A stretch of DNA of 58,447 nucleotides from Porphyromonas bennonis DSM 23058 = JCM 16335 (GCF_000375645.1 NZ_AQWR01000007.1:104-58550), one strand, 5' to 3'. Shown: positions 36,063-45,666, numbered from the stretch's first letter. A program made the numbers and translations. Notes: a model not told the origin generated them from the sequence alone.

Positions 36063-36791
36063 ATGAATATGGCTGAAAACTCTGTACTCGAGTATCGCGA
36101 CGTCACCATCCGCCGGGCGGAGAATGTCATCATACGCCACACAGACCTTCAGATCAATGCGGGAGACCTCGTGTATCTGATCGGACGCGTGGGATCGGGG
36201 AAGTCGACGCTGCTCAAGACCATATATGCGGACGTGCCGATAAGCGATGGGGAGGCACACTTCGGGAAGTTTGACCTGAGGCGTATCAAGAGACGCCAGA
36301 TCCCCTACCTGAGACGCGAGATGGGGATTATCTTCCAGGACTTTCGGCTTATGCATGACCGCACGATCGAGGATAATCTGAGCTTCGTCCTCCGCGCCAC
36401 CGGCTGGTCAGACAAGCGAGAGATTAGCCATCGGATCGATGAAGTGCTGACAAAGGTGGGGATGGATCACAAGGGCTACAAGCTCCCTCACGAGCTTTCG
36501 GGCGGTGAGCAACAGCGTATGGTCATCGCTCGAGCCCTGCTCAATAAGCCCAAGCTGATCCTCGCCGACGAGCCGACGGGAAACCTCGACCCGGAGACAG
36601 GGGATCAGATCTTCCAGCTATTCCGGAAGATCACCGAGGGCGGCACCGCCGTGATCATGAGCACACACAATTACGAGATGATGCGGAAGTATCCCTCCCG
36701 GATCCTCAAGATCGAGGACGAGCAGCTACACGAGATGACCGTCCGCACACCTGTGGAGGAGCCTGAGGAGCAAGAGAGTACAGAGAGATGA
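36063..36791 (+). CDS. ftsE: Cell division ATP-binding protein FtsE
   Basis: 242 residues. Walker [11 protein letters not shown]-loop IFQDFRL, signature LSGGEQQR and Walker [13 protein letters not shown] are intact. [14 protein letters not shown] matches FtsE rather than a general transporter ATPase. FtsE with FtsX controls cell-wall hydrolases at the division site. The ftsX gene is not adjacent. Start is either ATG 36063 or ATG 36069 (MAENSVLEY), both below the promoter. The stop overlaps the aspartokinase start (ATGA). Confidence 0.9.
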   Translation: MNMAENSVLEYRDVTIRRAENVIIRHTDLQINAGDLVYLIGRVGSGKSTLLKTIYADVPISDGEAHFGKFDLRRIKRRQIPYLRREMGIIFQDFRLMHDRTIEDNLSFVLRATGWSDKREISHRIDEVLTKVGMDHKGYKLPHELSGGEQQRMVIARALLNKPKLILADEPTGNLDPETGDQIFQLFRKITEGGTAVIMSTHNYEMMRKYPSRILKIEDEQLHEMTVRTPVEEPEEQESTER

Positions 36792-38137
36792 GAGATTTCT
36801 CAGAGCTGATTGTCATGAAATTTGGCGGCACCTCGGTAGGCTCCGCCGATCGCATCAAGTATGTCGCCTCACTGATCGAGGACGATCGCTTCAAGATCGT
36901 CGTCCTCAGTGCCATGAGTGGCGTCACAAATACACTGGTCGAGATCAGTGACCACTTCGCCCACTCCAATGTCCAGGGTGCACTCACGCTGATCGACGAG
37001 CTGGAGCAGAAGTACTACCACACCATCGATGCACTCTACGAGAGTAAGGAGTCGCAGACTCTGGCAAAGGTCTTTGTAGACGAGAAGATGAGCTTCCTCA
37101 GGGGCTTCGAGACGGAGCGCCTCTTCAGCGACTACGAGACGAAGCAGGTGCTCGGTCAGGGCGAGGTCATCTCCGTCCGGATGATGGAGCTTTACCTCAA
37201 GGAGCAAGGGAAGAACCCGATCCGACTCAGCGCACTCGACTTCATCTGCACCGACCAGTATGGCGAGCCGGACTTCCCGCGCATACAGGATCGTCTCCTG
37301 CAGACGATGGCTGACTACTCGACGGAGACGCTCTTCCTCACGGAGGGGTACATCTGTCTCAATGCCTACTCCGAGATGGACAACCTCAAGCGCGGCGGCA
37401 GCGACTACACCGCGACCATCATCGGCTCCGTCCTCGACGCCAAGGAGATCCAGATCTGGACCGACATCGACGGGATGCATAATAACGACCCGCGTGTCGT
37501 GGAGCACACCCGACCCGTGAGGACACTCCACTACGACGAGGCGTCAGAGCTGGCCTACTTCGGTGCAAAGATCCTCCACCCCTCCTGCATTATACCTGCG
37601 AAAATGGCAAATGTGCCGGTGAAGCTACTCAGCACTATGGATCCTCAGGCAAAAGGGACACTGATCTCCAACCGCATGGACGAGGGAGCACTCAAGGCGA
37701 TAGCCGCCAAGGACGGCGTCACCGTGCTTAGGATCCGCAGCACGAGACTTCTGCTCTCGTACGGCTTTTTACGTAAGATCTTCGAGGTCTTCGAGGCCAA
37801 TAGGACCCCCATCGACATGGTCACCACCAGCGAGGTGTCGGTATCCGTCAGCATCACCGACACAGACCGGCTGGAGGACATCCTCGCCAACCTCCGGCGC
37901 TTCAGCACCGTCACCCTCGACTCCCCCATGACGATCCTATGTATCGCCGGCGATCTCAATTGGAAGAACGTCGGCTTCGAGTCCCGCGTCATCGAGGCGG
38001 TAAAGGACCTGCCGGTACGGATGATCTCCTTCGGGGGGTCGGACCACAACGTCTCAGTGGTTGTGCGAGCAGAGGACAAGGAGCTGGCGATGAATCAGCT
38101 CCACAAGCACCTCTTCATGGAGTCGGAGGATGAGTAA
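36788..38137 (+). CDS. Aspartate kinase
   Basis: 449 residues. VMKFGGTSVGSADRI near the start is the aspartokinase signature, and FGAKILHPSCIIPA closes the kinase domain at about 265. Two ACT domains (about 305-449) end the protein, as in feedback-controlled monofunctional (LysC-like) enzymes. There is no homoserine dehydrogenase fusion. It makes aspartyl phosphate, first step to lysine, threonine, methionine and diaminopimelate for peptidoglycan. Coupled to ftsE upstream and overlapping menA by 8 bp downstream. Confidence 0.95.
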   Translation: MRDFSELIVMKFGGTSVGSADRIKYVASLIEDDRFKIVVLSAMSGVTNTLVEISDHFAHSNVQGALTLIDELEQKYYHTIDALYESKESQTLAKVFVDEKMSFLRGFETERLFSDYETKQVLGQGEVISVRMMELYLKEQGKNPIRLSALDFICTDQYGEPDFPRIQDRLLQTMADYSTETLFLTEGYICLNAYSEMDNLKRGGSDYTATIIGSVLDAKEIQIWTDIDGMHNNDPRVVEHTRPVRTLHYDEASELAYFGAKILHPSCIIPAKMANVPVKLLSTMDPQAKGTLISNRMDEGALKAIAAKDGVTVLRIRSTRLLLSYGFLRKIFEVFEANRTPIDMVTTSEVSVSVSITDTDRLEDILANLRRFSTVTLDSPMTILCIAGDLNWKNVGFESRVIEAVKDLPVRMISFGGSDHNVSVVVRAEDKELAMNQLHKHLFMESEDE

Positions 38138-39014
38138 CCGCCTTGGCACCTGGGTCTACGCCACCCGACCTCACACCTTAGGGGCATCTATTGCACCGAT
38201 GCTGGTGGTGCTGGGAGCACTGATCGCTGAGGGAGTATTTGACTTCTGGCCCTACCTCTGCGCCCTCCTTGTCGCCCTATCGGCGCAGATCACCAGCAAC
38301 TTTGCCAACGACTACTTCGATTATAAGGGGGAAAAGGACACAGCAAAGAGAGTTGGATTTCGGCGTGTGCTGGTCACCGGCGAAGTGACCCCACGCGAAA
38401 TGCTGACCGCCATGCTGATCTCCACAGGGATCACCATCCTCTCCGGCATCGTGGCTGTGCTGCTGACGGGAGCGTGGTGGCTCATCGTCGTGGGGCTGCT
38501 GGTGCTGGTCTGTGTCTACGCCTACTCCTACGGCCCCTATCCACTCTCCACTCACGGGCTGGGAGATGTGGCGGTGGTACTCTTCTACGGGATGACCCCG
38601 ATCCTGGCCACCTACGGAGCCATTGGCGGCACCCCGCCACTCTATCTCCTCCTGATGTCGGTTGGCATAGGGATCTGGGAGGACAATATACTTGTCTGTA
38701 ATAACTACCGGGACTACGCAGAGGACAGAGAGAGCGGCAAGCAGACGATCATCGTCCGCATGGGGGAGCACTTTGGTCCCACGATGTACCTCCTCAATAG
38801 CCTAATGACCGTGATCCTCATAGCCGTCGGGATCCGTCTCGCCACCGAGAGCTGGGGAGTGACTGCGGTAGTGCTGGCGATCATCCCACTCGTGGCTATG
38901 CTGACCGTCTGCATCTACCGCTGGCACGGTCCGGACCTCAATAAGCTCCTGAAGTACACCAATATCGTCTCCCTGGTGATCGGCATTCTCCTTCTTATCC
39001 TCCAGATACTGTGA
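38130..39014 (+). CDS. menA: 1,4-dihydroxy-2-naphthoate polyprenyltransferase MenA
   Basis: 294 residues with eight or nine membrane helices. The first Asp-rich motif NDYFDYKGEKD (about residues 53-63) and a second, NNYRDYAEDRESGK (about 190-203), are the UbiA-superfamily sites for the prenyl diphosphate-magnesium complex. RPHTLGASIAP is typical of MenA. It prenylates dihydroxynaphthoate to demethylmenaquinone in the inner membrane. This is the quinone that feeds NrfHA. Overlaps the aspartokinase gene by 8 bp. Confidence 0.93.
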   Translation: MSNRLGTWVYATRPHTLGASIAPMLVVLGALIAEGVFDFWPYLCALLVALSAQITSNFANDYFDYKGEKDTAKRVGFRRVLVTGEVTPREMLTAMLISTGITILSGIVAVLLTGAWWLIVVGLLVLVCVYAYSYGPYPLSTHGLGDVAVVLFYGMTPILATYGAIGGTPPLYLLLMSVGIGIWEDNILVCNNYRDYAEDRESGKQTIIVRMGEHFGPTMYLLNSLMTVILIAVGIRLATESWGVTAVVLAIIPLVAMLTVCIYRWHGPDLNKLLKYTNIVSLVIGILLLILQIL

Positions 39015-39073
39015 TATTTGGGGGAAAAGTAAAAGTTCTGGTCGATTCTTATACGTAATTCAAAATCATTGCT

Positions 39074-39081
39074 TACCTTTG
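39074..39081 (+). promoter_or_regulatory. Promoter -7 box for the NlpE-like gene
   Basis: TACCTTTG, 83 bp before the ATG at 39165. An upstream in-frame start at 39090 would be almost leaderless and lacks a signal peptide. Confidence 0.6.
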
Positions 39082-39164
39082 CACAATAATTGGTCCTGTT
39101 GCTATCTACCAGCTTCAGAATCAACAAGAGCAGAAATTTATCACTATCATTAAGTAGTAATATC

Positions 39165-39680
39165 ATGAAGAAGATTTTCGCAATCGCATCAATCGCACTG
39201 GCACTCGGACTTGGTCTGGCTGCTTGCGATGGTAAGCAGAGCAAGGAGGACGCAGCTATGGCTCAGGCCAAGGCTGACTCTCTCGCTGAGGTAGCCCGTC
39301 AGGACTCTATCGCCGCTGTACGTGCCGCTGTTGCTGCACCTTTTGTCGGCACCTACGAGGGTGAGCTGCCCGCAGCAGACGCCTCCGGTCTTCGTACCGT
39401 ATTTGTTGTAACCCCCGAGGGTGGCTACACCTACGACCAGGCTCTCGTCAGCGATGGTGAGCAGAAGTTCCACGACAATGGTACCTTCACCATCGATGAG
39501 AATGGCATCATCGTCCTGATGAGCCAGATCAATGAGGAGACCGCAGCTACTCCCTTCATCCGCATGCAGAAGGATGAGGAGGGCAACCTGATCGTCGTCA
39601 ATGCCGACGGCACACTCCCCGAGGATGTAAAGGCTTACACTCTCGTCAAGAAGTCTGAGGTCGCTGAGACCATGGAGTAA
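39165..39680 (+). CDS. NlpE-like lipoprotein
   Basis: 171 residues with signal and lipobox LGLAAC, lipidated Cys at 21. After a charged Ala-rich linker, residues about 60-165 (VGTYEGELPAADASGLRTVF, GGYTYDQALV, FIRMQKDEEGNLIVVNADG) have the pattern of the NlpE N-terminal domain, an OB-like barrel of envelope sensors. There is no CxxC copper-type motif in it. Function is unknown; an envelope-stress role is a family-level guess. Single-gene unit with promoter and terminator. Confidence 0.72.
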   Translation: MKKIFAIASIALALGLGLAACDGKQSKEDAAMAQAKADSLAEVARQDSIAAVRAAVAAPFVGTYEGELPAADASGLRTVFVVTPEGGYTYDQALVSDGEQKFHDNGTFTIDENGIIVLMSQINEETAATPFIRMQKDEEGNLIVVNADGTLPEDVKAYTLVKKSEVAETME

Positions 39681-39708
39681 TCCACTGACCTTGGTCAGAT
39701 AACCAAGC

Positions 39709-39752
39709 AAAGAGAGGGATGCGTCCGAGTCGGATGTGTCCCTCTCTTTTTG
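39709..39752 (+). terminator. Intrinsic terminator after the NlpE-like gene
   Basis: AAAGAGAGGGA (39709-39719) pairs with TCCCTCTCTTT (39739-39749), with extra inner pairing, then TTTG. Confidence 0.85.
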
Positions 39753-39786
39753 TACTCCTCCGTACCAGACCCGATCTCGGATAATT

Positions 39787-39846
39787 CTATTACCGGTAAT
39801 AGTCGCAACTAATACCGGTATTAGACTTCACTAATACCGGTATCAG
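39787..39846. repeat. Palindrome array E (three units, 22-bp period)
   Basis: Units at 39787, 39809 and 39831: CTATTACCGGTAATAG, CTAATACCGGTATTAG (both perfect palindromes) and CTAATACCGGTATCAG. It lies between the terminator at 39709-39752 and the GSCFA promoter, ending 55 bp before its -7 box. Confidence 0.93.
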
Positions 39847-39901
39847 ATTGAGGGCTGTGGAGTGGACTATGCCGACTCTGCTTTTTGCGACCGATTATCG
39901 G

Positions 39902-39909
39902 TACCTTTG
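39902..39909 (+). promoter_or_regulatory. Promoter -7 box for the GSCFA gene
   Basis: TACCTTTG ends only 4 bp before the likely ATG at 39914, which predicts a leaderless or nearly leaderless transcript. The -33 box is weak (TTTG at 39884-39887, spacing 14 bp). Confidence 0.5.
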
Positions 39910-39913
39910 GGGT

Positions 39914-40900
39914 ATGATTTTTCGCAAGGTCATCGAGATAAATAAGCCGGACAGGCTCTACGACAGAGGAGATCGCTTCGCACTCTGGGGCTCCTGCTTC
40001 TCCACCCGTCTGAGAGATTACCTCACGGGAGCACTCTACGACGTGACCGACTCGCCCTATGGGATCATGTACAACCCTCTCTCTATGGCTCAGGGCATGG
40101 AGCGTCTCCTCTCAGACGACGCTCCGCGGGAGGACGAGCTGATCCTGCGGGATGGTCGCTGGCACTCCATGATGCACCATGGGGCTTTCTCTCACAGCAG
40201 TAAGGTAGTGGCTCTACAGCAGATGCGGGAGTCATTTGAGAGGTCAAGGGATGCGCTCGTCGGGACTGACCTACTCATACTGACCTTCGGCACCGCTTGG
40301 GTCTACGAGCGACAGGGGAAGGTGGTCAACAACTGCCACAAGCTACCGGCTGAGGACTTCACTCGCCGTCGTCTCTCGATTGATGAGATCGTCTCAGTCT
40401 GGGGTCGGCTGATACCTACACTGACTGAGCAGGCACCCGGTATTAGGATTCTCCTCACCGTCAGCCCGATCCCTCACTATAGGGACGGGGCGCACGAGAG
40501 TCGCCTCAGCAAGGCGATCCTGCTACTGGCTGCCGAGAGGCTCACGGAGCTCTTCCCCGATCGGGTCTCCTACTTCCCCTCGTATGAGATCATGCAGGAC
40601 GAGCTGAGGGACTACCGATTTTACGACAGAGATATGGCGCATCCCAGTGACCAGGCAGCGGAGTATATCATCAAGCGCTTCCGCGAGTATTACCTCAGAG
40701 AGGAGAGCGGACCTGCGCTACAGAAGTGGGAGAAGGTACGCAAGCAGCTCAATCACAGACCGCTGACAGACAGTCGGGAGAGCCTCCGAGCCTACTACGA
40801 CTCTCTGCTCAGCACCCTCCTCGAGATCCGAGCAGAGCTGCCGAGGGATTATCTCGACAATGAGATACAGCGGATACAAGAGACACTATCACATCTATGA
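39914..40900 (+). CDS. GSCFA-domain protein
   Basis: 328 residues. FALWGSCFSTRLRDYL carries the GSCF(A/S) motif that names the family, with the Ser/Cys of a GDSL/SGNH-like fold. LTFGTAWVYERQGKVVNNCHK and LLTVSPIPHYRDG follow as in other members. AHPSDQAAEYI near the end supplies the likely catalytic Asp/His (D..HP). Its activity is unproven; hydrolase or acyltransferase on envelope material is plausible. Start is set by the promoter box just upstream. The stop region overlaps the murF-alr start by 4 bp. Confidence 0.85.
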   Translation: MIFRKVIEINKPDRLYDRGDRFALWGSCFSTRLRDYLTGALYDVTDSPYGIMYNPLSMAQGMERLLSDDAPREDELILRDGRWHSMMHHGAFSHSSKVVALQQMRESFERSRDALVGTDLLILTFGTAWVYERQGKVVNNCHKLPAEDFTRRRLSIDEIVSVWGRLIPTLTEQAPGIRILLTVSPIPHYRDGAHESRLSKAILLLAAERLTELFPDRVSYFPSYEIMQDELRDYRFYDRDMAHPSDQAAEYIIKRFREYYLREESGPALQKWEKVRKQLNHRPLTDSRESLRAYYDSLLSTLLEIRAELPRDYLDNEIQRIQETLSHL

Positions 40901-43380
40901 CATCAGTAACTATCACCGATATAGCTTCAGCACTGGGAAACCCAACGATCAGGGACGGTCGTATGATCACCACCCTTCTGACCGACTCCAGGGCGCTCAC
41001 CTTCCCCGAGGGAACGCTTTTCTTTGCCCTTGTCACACAGAAGCAGGATGGACACAAGTACATCAAGCCGCTCTACAGCCGGGGTGTCCGTGCCTTTGTC
41101 GTCTCCGATCGGAACTTCCCGACCAACGAGTATCGGGATGCCACATTTATCACGGTACCGGATACCCTCGCCGCCCTGCAGCAGGTGGGCTCGCTCCACC
41201 GCCACAGGCTATCGATGCCTGTCGTAGGGATCACGGGGAGTAATGGGAAAACGACCGTCAAGGAGCTGCTCTATCAGATGATCGGAGGGACAAAAAAGGT
41301 GTCCCGCTCCCCCCGAAGCTACAACTCCGCCATCGGTGTACCGCTCTCCCTCTGGGGCATCAGCGATGACGCCGATCTCGCTCTCATCGAAGCGGGTATC
41401 TCGCGACCGGGTGAGATGGATCGGCTCGAGCGGATCATCCTGCCGACGGTGGGGGTGCTGACCCACCTGGGGACGGCTCACATGGAGAACTTCCCCGATC
41501 GGCAGGCGCTGATCAGGGAGAAGCTCAAGCTCTTCCGTCACTGCGACCGGGTCTACGGGTGCCTTGATCTGGATCCTGACTTAGAGGCGGTGCTGAGGGA
41601 GGAGAGCTACCCCTTTACCCTTACCGGCTGGAGCCGAAGCCGTCAGGATGCGGTGCTCTTGATCCGAAAGGAGGTGCCTACTCCCGGAGGCGTGGACGTG
41701 GACGCAACTCTGAGTGGAAGGGAGGCACACTTCGAGTTACCCTTCCTTGATGACGGGACGATCGAGGACTGCTATCTGGCGCTCTCCATACTGACGGAGC
41801 TGGCACCGGAGCGGCTGAAGGATTTCTCCTTTACCCACAGACTGGAGCCGGTCTCCATGCGCCTCGAGACCCTGGAGGGCGAGCACGGCATGACGATCAT
41901 CAACGACACCTACAATGCCGACATAGACTCCCTCTCCATTGCGCTCTCTGCGCTGCGACGACGTCAGGAGCTGCTGGGCAAGCCGTCAGCCGTCATCCTG
42001 TCAGCCTTCCGGGAGAGCAGCCACGACAAGACGGGGCTATACTCCACGATCTCAAGTCTCCTCCGCCACTTTGACCTTTCCGAGACGATACTGATCGGCG
42101 ATGAGGTGGGAGAGTACCGGACCACCTTTTCTCCCAATGCGAGGTACTACCGCTCGACGGAGGACTTCCTTGCCGACCGGCCGGAGGAGTACCTCGCCGA
42201 TCACGTGGTGCTGATCAAGGGCGCTCACGAGTGCCACCTCGAGGAGATCGTGAGGAGAATGGTGCGGCGAGTGCACCAGACGATCCTGAGTGTCAATCTG
42301 TCTCGACTGGGACACAACCTCGACCTCTACCGGGCGCACCTCCCGAAGGGGATGAGATTCACATGCATGCTTAAGGCCAACGCCTATGGTCTCGGGAGCA
42401 ACGAGGTGGCACGATACCTTGAGCAGACCGGTGGGGTGGACTACTTCGCCGTAGCGGTCTGCGATGAGGGGAAAGAGCTGCGCCGCCTCGGTATCACCAC
42501 GCAGATCATGGTGATGAATCCGGAGCCGGGATCGTATGAGCAGATCATGAGCAACCACTTGGAGCCAAACATTTTCAATAAGCACCTTCTCCTCGACTTC
42601 ATATCAGCAGCAGAGCGGTACGGTGCACACCTTTACCCTATCCACCTGAAGTGGAATACCGGCATGCACAGGACCGGATTTGACGAGGATGAGGTGGAGG
42701 AGGTGCTGACCATCCTCTCACGGACCAGCGCGGTACGTGTCGCTTCGATCTTCACCCACCTCTCGGTCGCTGACGAGCCAACTGAGGACGACTACACCTA
42801 CAAGCAGCTGGCTATGCTGGATCGTGTAGAGGAGCGACTGCGTCGGGCGCTGCCCCACCCCTTCCTCAAGCACGCCCTCAACACCGCCGGCATGACGCGC
42901 TTCCCGGGCTATAGGTCTGATATGGTCCGGCTCGGGTGCGGGCTCTATGGACTCTCCCCGCTGCAGGTAGACCCGATGGGACTGGAGCCGGTAGCCTCAC
43001 TCTCCTCCGTGATCCTCCAGACGCGAGAGCTCCCCGCCGGTGCCACTGTCGGCTACGGGCGGAAGGGACTCCTCACGCGAGACTCGCGCATAGGGGTGAT
43101 ACCGATAGGCTACGCCGACGGACTCCCTCGACAGCTGGGAAATGGTCGGGCACTCTTCCGGACAGAGTCAGGCGCTCTTGTGCCCACAGTCGGTAACGTC
43201 TGCATGGATGCGGTGATGATCGATCTCACCGATGCGCCCACCGCCGTCGAGGGAAGCCGTGTCGTGATCTTCGATGACCGGCTCCCCATCACCCGTCTCT
43301 CGGATACCTGCGACACGATCCACTACGAGATCCTCTCCCGTCTCTCGAGCCGCATAGCCAGACACTACTTCACCGAGTAA
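40897..43380 (+). CDS. Bifunctional MurF ligase / alanine racemase
   Basis: 827 residues fusing two peptidoglycan enzymes. Residues 1-about 455 are MurF, with ATP loop G114-SNGKTT and the ligase segment NDTYNAD. Residues about 460-827 are alanine racemase, with PLP lysine K493 (CMLKANAYG) and catalytic Tyr Y720 (VGYGRKG). The racemase makes D-Ala, which is joined by a separate Ddl, and MurF adds D-Ala-D-Ala to UDP-MurNAc-tripeptide. The fusion is known in Bacteroidota. Overlaps the GSCFA gene by 4 bp. Confidence 0.96.
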   Translation: MTSVTITDIASALGNPTIRDGRMITTLLTDSRALTFPEGTLFFALVTQKQDGHKYIKPLYSRGVRAFVVSDRNFPTNEYRDATFITVPDTLAALQQVGSLHRHRLSMPVVGITGSNGKTTVKELLYQMIGGTKKVSRSPRSYNSAIGVPLSLWGISDDADLALIEAGISRPGEMDRLERIILPTVGVLTHLGTAHMENFPDRQALIREKLKLFRHCDRVYGCLDLDPDLEAVLREESYPFTLTGWSRSRQDAVLLIRKEVPTPGGVDVDATLSGREAHFELPFLDDGTIEDCYLALSILTELAPERLKDFSFTHRLEPVSMRLETLEGEHGMTIINDTYNADIDSLSIALSALRRRQELLGKPSAVILSAFRESSHDKTGLYSTISSLLRHFDLSETILIGDEVGEYRTTFSPNARYYRSTEDFLADRPEEYLADHVVLIKGAHECHLEEIVRRMVRRVHQTILSVNLSRLGHNLDLYRAHLPKGMRFTCMLKANAYGLGSNEVARYLEQTGGVDYFAVAVCDEGKELRRLGITTQIMVMNPEPGSYEQIMSNHLEPNIFNKHLLLDFISAAERYGAHLYPIHLKWNTGMHRTGFDEDEVEEVLTILSRTSAVRVASIFTHLSVADEPTEDDYTYKQLAMLDRVEERLRRALPHPFLKHALNTAGMTRFPGYRSDMVRLGCGLYGLSPLQVDPMGLEPVASLSSVILQTRELPAGATVGYGRKGLLTRDSRIGVIPIGYADGLPRQLGNGRALFRTESGALVPTVGNVCMDAVMIDLTDAPTAVEGSRVVIFDDRLPITRLSDTCDTIHYEILSRLSSRIARHYFTE

Positions 43381-43396
43381 CGCCGTGAGTATATAG

Positions 43397-43440
43397 GAAA
43401 AGCGCACGCCGGGCAGTAATTGCCTGACGTGCGCTTTTTT
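43397..43440. terminator. Terminator between murF-alr and the tRNA pair, likely two-way
   Basis: AAAAGCGCACG and CGTGCGCTTTT arms with inner GGGCA/TGCC pairing. T6 follows on the plus strand and a TTTTCC on the minus, so it can serve the convergent tRNA unit too. Confidence 0.85.
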
Positions 43441-43463
43441 GTGCTTAGAGATGACTCTCTCTG

Positions 43464-43550
43464 TGCCCGAAGCGGGACTTGAACCCGCACGACCTTATTC
43501 GGGTCAAAGGAGTTTAAGTCCTTCGTGTCTACCGATTCCACCATTCGGGC
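43464..43550 (-). tRNA. tRNA-Leu (anticodon TAA)
   Basis: Minus-strand acceptor GCCCGAA (43550-43544) pairs with TTCGGGC, discriminator A. Anticodon stem AAGGA/TCCTT holds loop CTTAAAC, anticodon TAA. Long variable arm, class II. Confidence 0.95.
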
Positions 43551-43562
43551 GGCGAATCATTG

Positions 43563-43635
43563 AGCGGAAAACGAGGCTCGAACTCGCGACCTCAACCTTG
43601 GCAAGGTTGCGCTCTACCAACTGAGCTATTTCCGC
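43563..43635 (-). tRNA. tRNA-Gly (anticodon GCC)
   Basis: Minus-strand acceptor GCGGAAA pairs with TTTCCGC, discriminator T. Anticodon stem CAACC/GGTTG holds loop TTGCCAA, anticodon GCC. 12 bp upstream of tRNA-Leu, in one transcript. Confidence 0.95.
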
Positions 43636-43664
43636 AAAACCCATCCCCCATCGGTTTAGTGACG

Positions 43665-43672
43665 CAAAGTTA
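43665..43672 (-). promoter_or_regulatory. Promoter for tRNA-Gly/tRNA-Leu
   Basis: TAACTTTG on the minus strand with TTG (CAA at 43692-43694) 19 bp upstream, which falls beyond the typA stop side. Confidence 0.65.
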
Positions 43673-43703
43673 CGATTTTATCGCAACTCCGCAATGTGCC
43701 TGC

Positions 43704-45506
43704 TTACTTCCCGGCCCGTTTACGATCGAGCTCGCTCAGGAGGATCTTCCGCAGTCGGAGACTCTTAGGAGTGATCTCCACCAGCTCGTCTGACTTGATG
43801 TACTCCAGCGCATCCTCGAGCGAGAAGACAATAGGTGGTGCAAGCACTACCTTATCGTCACTTCCGGCGGCGCGGACATTGGTCAGCTTCTTTGACTTGC
43901 AGACATTGCAGGGGAGGTCGTTATCCTTATTGTGCTCACCCACAACCTGCCCCTCATAGACGTCCTCACCCGGGGCGATGAAGAAGCGCCCGCGATCCTG
44001 CAGATTGTTGAGTGCGTAGGCAAAGGCGTTGCCGGTCTCCAGTGAGACGATGGAGCCATTAGTGCGGCCGGGGATATCCCCCTTCCAAGGCTCGAAGGAG
44101 AGGAATCGGTGCGAGATGATGGCCTCACCGCTTGAGAGCGTGAGGGCAGCGTTATTGAGTCCAAAGATCCCTCGGGAGGGGATATGGAAGGTGACGCTGA
44201 CGCGACCGTTATTCGTCTCCATAGCCACCATCTCTCCCTTGCGACGGATGCAGAGGTCCACCAGCTTGCTGGCACACTCCTCGGGAGCCTCGATCTCCAG
44301 CTCCTCGATCGGCTCGCACTTCTGTCCATCAATCTCCTTGATCACCACCTGAGGCTGACCGACCTGCAGCTCGTAGCCCTCACGACGCATCTCCTCAATC
44401 AGGACGGAGAGGTGGAGGACTCCACGGCCATAAACCATCCAGCTGTCTGCACTATCGGTCTGCTCGACACGGAGAGCGATATTCTTCTCCGTCTCTAGCA
44501 TCAGCCGATCCTCAATCTTGCGTGAGGTGACAAACTTCCCCTCACGACCGAAGAATGGCGAGTTATTGATAGTAAAGCGCATACTCATCGTCGGCTCATC
44601 GACGGCAATCGTCGGGAGCATCTCCGGTGACTCCGGATCCGCAATAGTCTCCCCGATCTCGAAGCCGTCGATGCCGATCACGGCACAGAGGTCGCCGGAG
44701 TGCACCTCGTCGACCTTCTGTCGACCGAGACCGCTGAAGATATCCAGCTCCTTGATCCGCTGCTTCTCGATCGTTCCGTCCGACTTCATCAGCGCTATCT
44801 CCTGCCCGGCGCGGATCGTACCGCGATGGACACGCCCGATGGCGATACGTCCCACATAGGAGGAGTAACTCAGGGAGGTGATCAGCATCTGGAGCGGTCC
44901 CTCATTGATCGGCGGCGCAGGGATATACTTGATCACGCCATCCAGCAGCTCAGTGATATCCTTCGTCGGCTTATGCCAGTCGGTACTCATCCAACCCTGC
45001 TTGGCAGAGCCGTAGAAGGTGGGAAACTCGAGCTGCTCCTCGGATGCGTCTAAGTCAAACATCAGGTCAAAGACCTTCTCCTGCACCTCGTCTGGTCGGC
45101 AGTTAGGCTTATCGACCTTATTGATCACGAGTATCGGCTTCAGTCCTATGCGAAGGGCTTTCTCTAAGACAAAGCGCGTCTGCGGCATCGGACCCTCAAA
45201 GGCATCCACCAGCACGAGACAGCCGTCAGCCATATTAAGGACGCGCTCCACCTCACCCCCGAAGTCTGCGTGCCCGGGTGTATCGATGATATTGATCTTG
45301 TAGTCCTTGTACTGGATCGAGACGTTCTTGGAGAAGATCGTGATACCTCGCTCACGCTCCAGGTCGTTGTTGTCCAGTACCTGCTCCAGCTTCTCGCTCG
45401 GGTCCCTGAAAAGGTTACCCGCCTGCAGCATACGATCCACGAGAGAGGTCTTACCATGGTCGACGTGAGCGATGATTGCGATATTTCTGATCTTATTTTC
45501 TTCCAT
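43704..45506 (-). CDS. typA: Translational GTPase TypA/BipA
   Basis: 600 residues from ATG 45506. G1 motif AHVDHGKTS at 13-21, DTPGHADF and NKVDKP make the GTPase. EF-G-like domains II, III and V follow, then the BipA-specific C-terminal domain (NDLPCNVCKSKKLTNVRAAG). TypA assists 50S assembly and stress or cold growth. A frame running up to 45629 continues through the -7 box at 45531-45538, so the shorter start is taken. Single-gene unit. Confidence 0.97.
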   Translation of the reverse strand: MEENKIRNIAIIAHVDHGKTSLVDRMLQAGNLFRDPSEKLEQVLDNNDLERERGITIFSKNVSIQYKDYKINIIDTPGHADFGGEVERVLNMADGCLVLVDAFEGPMPQTRFVLEKALRIGLKPILVINKVDKPNCRPDEVQEKVFDLMFDLDASEEQLEFPTFYGSAKQGWMSTDWHKPTKDITELLDGVIKYIPAPPINEGPLQMLITSLSYSSYVGRIAIGRVHRGTIRAGQEIALMKSDGTIEKQRIKELDIFSGLGRQKVDEVHSGDLCAVIGIDGFEIGETIADPESPEMLPTIAVDEPTMSMRFTINNSPFFGREGKFVTSRKIEDRLMLETEKNIALRVEQTDSADSWMVYGRGVLHLSVLIEEMRREGYELQVGQPQVVIKEIDGQKCEPIEELEIEAPEECASKLVDLCIRRKGEMVAMETNNGRVSVTFHIPSRGIFGLNNAALTLSSGEAIISHRFLSFEPWKGDIPGRTNGSIVSLETGNAFAYALNNLQDRGRFFIAPGEDVYEGQVVGEHNKDNDLPCNVCKSKKLTNVRAAGSDDKVVLAPPIVFSLEDALEYIKSDELVEITPKSLRLRKILLSELDRKRAGK

Positions 45507-45530
45507 CTTTTTCGTCCTAAAATGTGCGTG

Positions 45531-45538
45531 CAAAGTTA
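45531..45538 (-). promoter_or_regulatory. Promoter -7 box for typA
   Basis: TAACTTTG on the minus strand, 24 bp before the typA ATG. Confidence 0.6.
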
Positions 45539-45666
45539 CACAAAATGAAATGAACCCCACCAGAGCAACCCGGCCCGATTCTCCACCCGGCTCCGCAAGA
45601 ATGGCAGCCCGCCCTCGGGACTTAAACAAATGGCTTCGAGTATTGCGATAGATCCAACGTTTTGAT

